Of a stretch of DNA of 11,005 nt, positions 6,620 to 11,005 are shown in pieces. Position 1 is the stretch's first letter; every line of letters begins with the position of its first letter. Under the pieces are notes generated by a model, which was not told where the DNA came from, did not search any database, and saw only the letters and a list, made by a program, of their open reading frames with translations. The translations under genes were made by a program, and so were the position numbers. Source of the stretch: JAZRGE01 sp045644025 (GTDB lineage: Bacteria > Bacillota > Clostridia > Oscillospirales > Acutalibacteraceae); NCBI GenBank assembly GCA_045644025.1, contig JAZRGE010000016.1, forward strand, positions 1 through 11,005. The letters are read 5' to 3'.

Positions 6620-6645
6620 AAAAGCGCCGCTTTTGCGGCGCTTTT
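6620..6645. terminator. Shared terminator of convergent permease and ABC-exporter genes
   Basis: An 11-bp stem (6620-6630 with 6635-6645) has a TTTT loop, with A's on the left arm and T's on the right. It fits almost exactly between the stop codons at 6619 and 6647, so it can serve both converging genes. Confidence 0.85.
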
Positions 6646-6646
6646 A

Positions 6647-8398
6647 TTATTCCTCGGTATATGTGTTGTAGAGATCAAAATAGGCGCCCTTCTTAGCCAT
6701 AAGCTCGGCGTGGCTTCCCTGCTCCATTATGCCTTCTTTTGTGAGCACGATAATCTTATCGGCGTTCTTAATAGTGGTAAGGCGATGGGCGATCACTAAT
6801 GTGGTGCGCCCCTTGGCCAAGCGAGCCAAGGATTTCTGCACCAGCCTTTCGCTTTCGTTATCCAGGGCAGACGTAGCTTCGTCCAAAATAAGAATCGGCG
6901 GATTTTTTAGGAAAACTCTGGCAATGGAAATGCGCTGTTTCTGGCCGCCCGAAAGCTTCACGCCGCGCTCACCCACATATGTATCGTAGCCATTAGGCAG
7001 AGTGGCAATAAACTCATCGGCACCTGCCAACTTAGCGGCCTGCTCTATCTCTTCACGGGTGGCATCCGGCTTGCCGTAGGCAATATTTTCGGCCACGGAG
7101 CCCGAGAAAAGATAAACATCCTGCTGAACCATACCGATGTTGTTGCGAAGAGAGGCAAGAGAAAGATCACCGATGTTTTTTCCATCAACCGTGATGCTTC
7201 CCGAATCAATATCGTAGAATCTGGGGATAAGGGCTGAAATAGTTGTCTTTCCGCCACCCGATGGGCCCACAAGAGCCACGTTCTCTCCGCGCTTTATTTC
7301 CAGATTAAGTTTTGTGAGCACCTCTTCGTTTTCGGCAGTGTAGCGGAAGCAAACATCGCTTAGCTTTATATCGCCCTTCACGTTTTGGAGTTCTGCGGCT
7401 TCGGGCGGATCTGATATGGCAGGATCGATATCCATCACTTCATAGAAGCGCTCAATACCTGTCATTCCCCTTTGGAATTGCTCGGCAAATTCCGCTATGC
7501 GGCGAATGGAGCCAAGCAACGTGCTCACAAACATAACGTAGGCCACAAAATCTGCTGCAGTGATACCACCCTGCCCCAAAAAGACAGCACCGATTATCAC
7601 GATCACGATATACATCATTCCGTCAAACATACGGGTGGCCGTGTGAAAACTGCCCATATAATGATATACCTTTTTGCGGATTGAAAGGAAGCCTTCGTTG
7701 CCCTGGCGGAATTTTTCCTTTTCCACATCTTCGTTGGCAAAGGATTTCACCACTCTGATACCCAAAAGGCTATCCTCCACCTGAGAATTTATCTCGGCAA
7801 TCTGGCGGGGGGATTCTCTGAATCCCCTTCTCACCTTTCGATTAAGAACAATAAGCACCACAGCCATAGGGGGCAGGATCGCAAATATTATAAGAGTAAG
7901 CCATGGATTCATAGAATAAAGCAGAATAAAGCTTACAACTATTTTAATGCTGGCAATAAAAAATTCTTCAGGGCAATGATGGGCAAATTCCGTAACATCA
8001 AACAGATCGTTGGTGATACGGGACATAAGCGTGCCCACCTTGGTGTTGTGGTAGTAGGAGAAGGGCAGCTTCATCATATGAGCAAACATATCGCGGCGCA
8101 TATCTGTCTCGATCTTGGTGCCCATAACGTGGCCGATGGACGACATATAATAATAGGCCGCGCCATCGATAATGCGAAGCATAAAGTAAAGCAGGCCGCA
8201 ACGCAATATAAAGCTTAAGGTGAGCATTGCAGGATCGGTGGTGGCAAGATCAGTGATGTGGCGCACTATCATAGGCAGCACAAGCTCGCAAACAGTTGTA
8301 AGCGCCGCACAGATAAGATCCAGCACCATTGTGCCCATATAGCTTTTATAATATGGCAAGAATCGCCTTATCCTTCCCTTTTGGCTTTTATTATCCAT
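6647..8398 (-). CDS. ABC exporter half-transporter (membrane + ATPase domains)
   Basis: This 583-aa type-I ABC exporter has an N-terminal six-helix membrane domain (about 20-305) and a C-terminal nucleotide-binding domain. ATPase motifs are complete: Walker A GPSGGGKT (378-385), Q-loop VQQDVYLF (424-431), signature LSGGQ (482-486), Walker B ILILDE with catalytic E507, D-loop SALD (510-513), and H-loop H538 in IAHR. It resembles the MsbA/BmrA/YknU group, which act as homodimers or as pairs of half-transporters. No partner half-transporter is adjacent, which favours a homodimer. The substrate (lipid, drug, peptide) cannot be inferred. The ATG at 8398 has a poor ribosome-binding site (AGGGGTGGG-like, about 6-8 bases away). 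It is transcribed alone and diverges from trkA. Confidence 0.88.
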   Translation of the reverse strand: MDNKSQKGRIRRFLPYYKSYMGTMVLDLICAALTTVCELVLPMIVRHITDLATTDPAMLTLSFILRCGLLYFMLRIIDGAAYYYMSSIGHVMGTKIETDMRRDMFAHMMKLPFSYYHNTKVGTLMSRITNDLFDVTEFAHHCPEEFFIASIKIVVSFILLYSMNPWLTLIIFAILPPMAVVLIVLNRKVRRGFRESPRQIAEINSQVEDSLLGIRVVKSFANEDVEKEKFRQGNEGFLSIRKKVYHYMGSFHTATRMFDGMMYIVIVIIGAVFLGQGGITAADFVAYVMFVSTLLGSIRRIAEFAEQFQRGMTGIERFYEVMDIDPAISDPPEAAELQNVKGDIKLSDVCFRYTAENEEVLTKLNLEIKRGENVALVGPSGGGKTTISALIPRFYDIDSGSITVDGKNIGDLSLASLRNNIGMVQQDVYLFSGSVAENIAYGKPDATREEIEQAAKLAGADEFIATLPNGYDTYVGERGVKLSGGQKQRISIARVFLKNPPILILDEATSALDNESERLVQKSLARLAKGRTTLVIAHRLTTIKNADKIIVLTKEGIMEQGSHAELMAKKGAYFDLYNTYTEE

Positions 8399-8430
8399 AA
8401 TTCACCCACCCCTAATGACTTATTATTTTT

Positions 8431-8459
8431 ATTTTATCACCCAACAACAAATATGTAAA
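8431..8459 (-). promoter_or_regulatory. Promoter of the ABC-exporter gene
   Basis: On the minus strand TTTACA (8459-8454) and TAAAAT (8436-8431) are 17 bases apart, with the start of transcription expected about 25-30 bases before the ATG at 8398. Confidence 0.6.
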
Positions 8460-8502
8460 TAGCTCCCATAAAATTTAGGAAATAGGTTTTTTAAGAAAAA
8501 GG

Positions 8503-8531
8503 TGGAAATTAATAATATAATGTATTATAAT
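8503..8531 (+). promoter_or_regulatory. Promoter of the trkA-trkH operon
   Basis: TGGAAA (8503-8508; 4 of 6) and a perfect TATAAT (8526-8531) are 17 bases apart. A second TATAAT at 8516-8521 has no good -35 box. The expected start near 8538 leaves a leader of about 45 bases. Confidence 0.55.
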
Positions 8532-8533
8532 AC

Positions 8534-8552
8534 ACTCGACCGAGTATTCGGT
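8534..8552. promoter_or_regulatory. Overlapping inverted repeats at the trkA transcription start (candidate operator)
   Basis: Two dyads overlap: ACTCG-AC-CGAGT (8534-8545) and ACCGA-GTAT-TCGGT (8539-8552; right arm 8548-8552). They lie immediately downstream of the -10 box, where a bound repressor would block initiation. They are too short and too weakly paired to act as a terminator. The function is inferred and no regulator gene is in the window. Confidence 0.4.
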
Positions 8553-8581
8553 AAGATAAAACAAAGAAGGTAATTATAGAT

Positions 8582-9940
8582 ATGAAGATTGTTGTTATGG
8601 GTTGCGGAAAAATAGGCACCACAATAGTGGAAAGTCTTATATCCGAAGGCCACGATGTGCTGGCCATTGATAAAGACCCTAATGTGATCACCGATATTAC
8701 CAATATTTACGATGCTATGGGTGTTTGCGGCAACGGTGCCGATTGCGACACATTAAGCGAGGCGGGAATCGAAAACACCGATCTGTTTGTGGCCGTTTCC
8801 GCTTCCGATGAGCTTAATATGCTCTCCTGTTTTATTGCCAAAAAGATGGGTGCCAAGCACACCATCTGCCGTGTGCGCAATCCCGAATACAATGAAAAAG
8901 AGCTAAACTTTATGCGCCATCATCTGGAGATATCCATGGCCATAAATCCCGAGGCTCTTGCAGGCAAGGCGCTTTATAATCTGCTGAAGCTGCCCTCCGC
9001 CCTTAAAGTGGATACTTTCTCGGGCAAGAATTTCGAAATGGTGGAATTTCTGCTAAAATCCGATTCTCAGCTTGTGGGCTTAAGCCTTATTGAGCTTAGA
9101 AAGAAATTCAAGGCCAACTTCCTTGTTTGCGTGGTTCAGCGCGGCGAGAAGGTGTTTATCCCCGATGGTAGCTTTGTGCTTGAAGCAGGTGATAAGATCG
9201 GCATCACTGCATCTGTTATCGAGTTGCAGAAGCTTTTGAAGCTTATCGGCATTCAGCAGAAGCAGGCCAGAAACGTGATGATACTCGGTGCCAGCCGCAC
9301 AGCCTACTACCTTTCTAAGCTTCTTCTTGGCAGCGGCAACTCCGTGAAGATAATCGAGCAAAACGAAGCCAGAGCCGCCCACGTTTCGGATATACTTCCC
9401 GGTGCTGTGGTGCTCTGCGGAGACGGAGCCCAGCAGGAGCTGCTTCTGGAAGAGGGCATCCGCTCTACCGATGCTTTTGTGGCTCTCACAGGTATGGATG
9501 AGCTAAACATACTTATCTCCTGCTATGCCAATTCCCAAAACGTGCCTAAGGTTATTTCCAAAGTAAACCGCGAGGAACTTTCGCTTATGGCATCCAAGCT
9601 GGGTCTGGAAACTATCGTCTCCCCCCGAAAGATAATTGCCGATATCCTTGTGCGCTACGCAAGAGCATTGGAGAACTCGCTGGACAGCCAGATGGAGACT
9701 CTCTACAAGCTGATGGACGGCAACGTAGAGGCGCTGGAATTTAACGTGCTCCCCGATTCCAAGCTTATCAATATTCCCCTTCGTGATCTGCAGCTTAAGG
9801 ATAATATCCTTATCGCAGGTATAGTCCGCGGAAAGAAATCCATCATCCCCTCCGGTAATGATATGATCCTCCCGGGCGACAGAGTGATAATCATTGCCGC
9901 CGAGCAAAGGATCCAATCTCTTGCGGACACTATTAAATAA
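8582..9940 (+). CDS. trkA: TrkA, cytosolic NAD-binding subunit of the Trk potassium uptake system
   Basis: This 452-aa protein is a full-length TrkA with two tandem RCK halves. It binds nucleotides in the cytoplasm and gates the TrkH channel-like subunit. First half: Rossmann motif GCGKIG (7-12), acidic D30 closing the second strand, a conserved GNGADCDTL block (50-58), and a TrkA-C domain at about 140-220. Second half: GASRTA (236-241) in place of the strict GxGxxG, E259 at the strand end, CGDGAQQELL (279-288), and a second TrkA-C domain from about 375 to 452. A relaxed second dinucleotide motif is common in Gram-positive TrkA proteins. TrkA-C domains in relatives can bind cyclic di-AMP; that is family knowledge only. 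AAGAAGG (8564-8570) sits 11 bases before the ATG, a rather long gap. It is the first gene of the operon, with trkH starting 12 bases after its stop. Confidence 0.93.
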   Translation: MKIVVMGCGKIGTTIVESLISEGHDVLAIDKDPNVITDITNIYDAMGVCGNGADCDTLSEAGIENTDLFVAVSASDELNMLSCFIAKKMGAKHTICRVRNPEYNEKELNFMRHHLEISMAINPEALAGKALYNLLKLPSALKVDTFSGKNFEMVEFLLKSDSQLVGLSLIELRKKFKANFLVCVVQRGEKVFIPDGSFVLEAGDKIGITASVIELQKLLKLIGIQQKQARNVMILGASRTAYYLSKLLLGSGNSVKIIEQNEARAAHVSDILPGAVVLCGDGAQQELLLEEGIRSTDAFVALTGMDELNILISCYANSQNVPKVISKVNREELSLMASKLGLETIVSPRKIIADILVRYARALENSLDSQMETLYKLMDGNVEALEFNVLPDSKLINIPLRDLQLKDNILIAGIVRGKKSIIPSGNDMILPGDRVIIIAAEQRIQSLADTIK

Positions 9941-9952
9941 AGAAGGTTTCTT

Positions 9953-11005
9953 ATGAATCGCAGAATGGTTTTTTATACCGTCGGCAACATATTAAAGCTT
10001 GAAGCGGCGCTTATGCTGCTTCCTGCCATTGTTTCGCTTATATATCAAGATGGTTGCATAGTTCCCTTTCTTATATCTATCTTTGGGGCTTTGGTTGCAG
10101 GCTTTGCCTTATCTCTTATTGCCAAGCCCGGTTCTCATTTGATTTTTGCTAAGGAAGGCTTTGCCATAGTGGCTCTGGCCTGGGTTTCTATGTCGGCCGT
10201 GGGTGCGTTGCCCTTCTTCTTATCCCACCAGATACCAAATTATGCCGATGCATTTTTTGAGACTGTAAGCGGCTTCACCACTACGGGCGCTTCTATCCTC
10301 ACCAACGTGGAAGCCATAAGCCACAGCCTGCTTTTCTGGCGCAGTTTCACCCATTGGATAGGCGGTATGGGTGTGCTTGTGTTTGTTATGGCTATTTTCA
10401 ACAACGTGTCCGATCGCTCCATACACATTATGCGCGCTGAAATGCCGGGCCCGATCGTGGGCAAAATAGTCCCCCGCGTGCGCGACACCGCCAAGATTCT
10501 TTATCTTATCTACATCACAATGACATTGGCAGAAATCGCGCTCCTTTGGGCAGGAGAAATGAATCTGTTCGAGAGCATCGTGCACTCCTTCGGCACCGCC
10601 GGCACAGGTGGTTTTGGCATCAAGGCCGATAGCCTAGGCTCATATAGTCCATATTGTCAATGGGTAATTGCAGTATTTATGTTCTTGTTTGCAATTAACT
10701 TTAACCTTTATTACTTGCTAATTGCTAAAAGAATTTCCGCATTTTTCAAAAATAACGAGCTTTGGCTTTATATAACAATAGTGTTGGGTGCAACCGCCGC
10801 TATTACGGTTAATTTAATGTCGGTTTATGAAAACTTTGCCGATGCCTTACGCCACTCAGCATTTCAGGTTACTTCGCTCGTTTCCACAACAGGTTATTCC
10901 ACGGCAGACTTTAACAACTGGCCCATTTTCTCAAAATCAATAATATTTATTTTAATGTTTTTGGGCGGTTGCGCAGGCTCAACCTGTGGTGGCTTCAAAA
11001 CTTCA
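9953..11005 (+). CDS. trkH: TrkH, potassium-transporting membrane subunit (3' end outside window)
   Basis: The reading frame is open to the window edge after 351 codons; complete TrkH proteins are about 480 aa, so about a quarter is missing. It is the ion-conducting subunit, built from four helix-pore-helix repeats. All four selectivity-filter segments are visible: SGFTTTGAS (106-114), GTAGTGGFG (214-222), STTGYS (311-316) and AGSTCGGFK (341-349). The last is usually GSTGGGIK, so C345 and F348 are departures. The SFTHWIGGMGV segment (131-141) is also characteristic. AGAAGG (9941-9946) lies 6 bases before the ATG. It is co-transcribed with trkA. G+C falls sharply from about codon 226 onward (near 10625). 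Confidence 0.92.
   Translation, partial: MNRRMVFYTVGNILKLEAALMLLPAIVSLIYQDGCIVPFLISIFGALVAGFALSLIAKPGSHLIFAKEGFAIVALAWVSMSAVGALPFFLSHQIPNYADAFFETVSGFTTTGASILTNVEAISHSLLFWRSFTHWIGGMGVLVFVMAIFNNVSDRSIHIMRAEMPGPIVGKIVPRVRDTAKILYLIYITMTLAEIALLWAGEMNLFESIVHSFGTAGTGGFGIKADSLGSYSPYCQWVIAVFMFLFAINFNLYYLLIAKRISAFFKNNELWLYITIVLGATAAITVNLMSVYENFADALRHSAFQVTSLVSTTGYSTADFNNWPIFSKSIIFILMFLGGCAGSTCGGFKTS

Noticed and set aside
8532..8581. Cyclic di-AMP riboswitch before trkA
   Set aside because: Only about 45 leader bases are available and the conserved riboswitch stems are not seen.
10220..10585. Minus-strand 121-codon open frame
   Set aside because: It is antisense to trkH across two conserved pore segments.
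1..11005. CRISPR array, tRNA or rRNA genes, intact insertion sequence
   Set aside because: No regularly spaced repeats, no cloverleaf or rRNA-like segments, and no transposase or terminal repeats were found by eye.

Overview
The window looks like a low-to-mid-GC Firmicutes chromosome, most likely a gut Clostridia relative. This rests on strong AGGAGG ribosome-binding sites, short U-tailed hairpin terminators, a Tn4451-type TnpV protein, a DUF6809-type protein and a YwaF-like membrane protein. I cannot name a genus. Base composition is mixed. The first 2 kb is clearly AT-rich (about 28% G+C in one 60-nt stretch of the ATPase gene), while the conserved right half is much richer (about 60% in a 60-nt stretch of trkA).

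Left part (1-3130), accessory. A good promoter drives a two-gene operon: an AAA/ABC-type ATPase with an OLD/RloA-like layout, followed one base after its stop by a small RloB-like TOPRIM protein. This pairing is that of two-component ATPase + TOPRIM phage-defence modules (RloA/RloB, AbiL-like) and is the most interesting system here. A perfect 16-bp hairpin separates it from two convergent genes on the minus strand, a DUF6809-like protein and TnpV, which mark old mobile-element cargo. The next 245 bases hold only hairpins.

Middle part (3131-6645). A minus-strand exopolysaccharide co-polymerase/tyrosine-kinase gene (Wzz + BY-kinase) keeps its kinase and tyrosine-rich tail but has lost its N-terminus and first membrane helix. 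An apparently orphan plus-strand terminator lies just beyond the break, which suggests a deletion or rearrangement. Two plus-strand membrane protein genes follow, each with its own promoter and terminator: a YwaF/TMEM164-like protein and a small SLC13/ArsB-type permease.

Right part (6646-11005), housekeeping. A minus-strand ABC exporter half-transporter (membrane domain fused to ATPase) converges on the permease at a shared terminator. Divergent from it is the trkA-trkH potassium-uptake operon. TrkA is complete (two RCK halves). TrkH runs off the right edge after 351 codons, and its G+C drops abruptly partway through. Overlapping inverted repeats sit at the predicted trkA transcription start.
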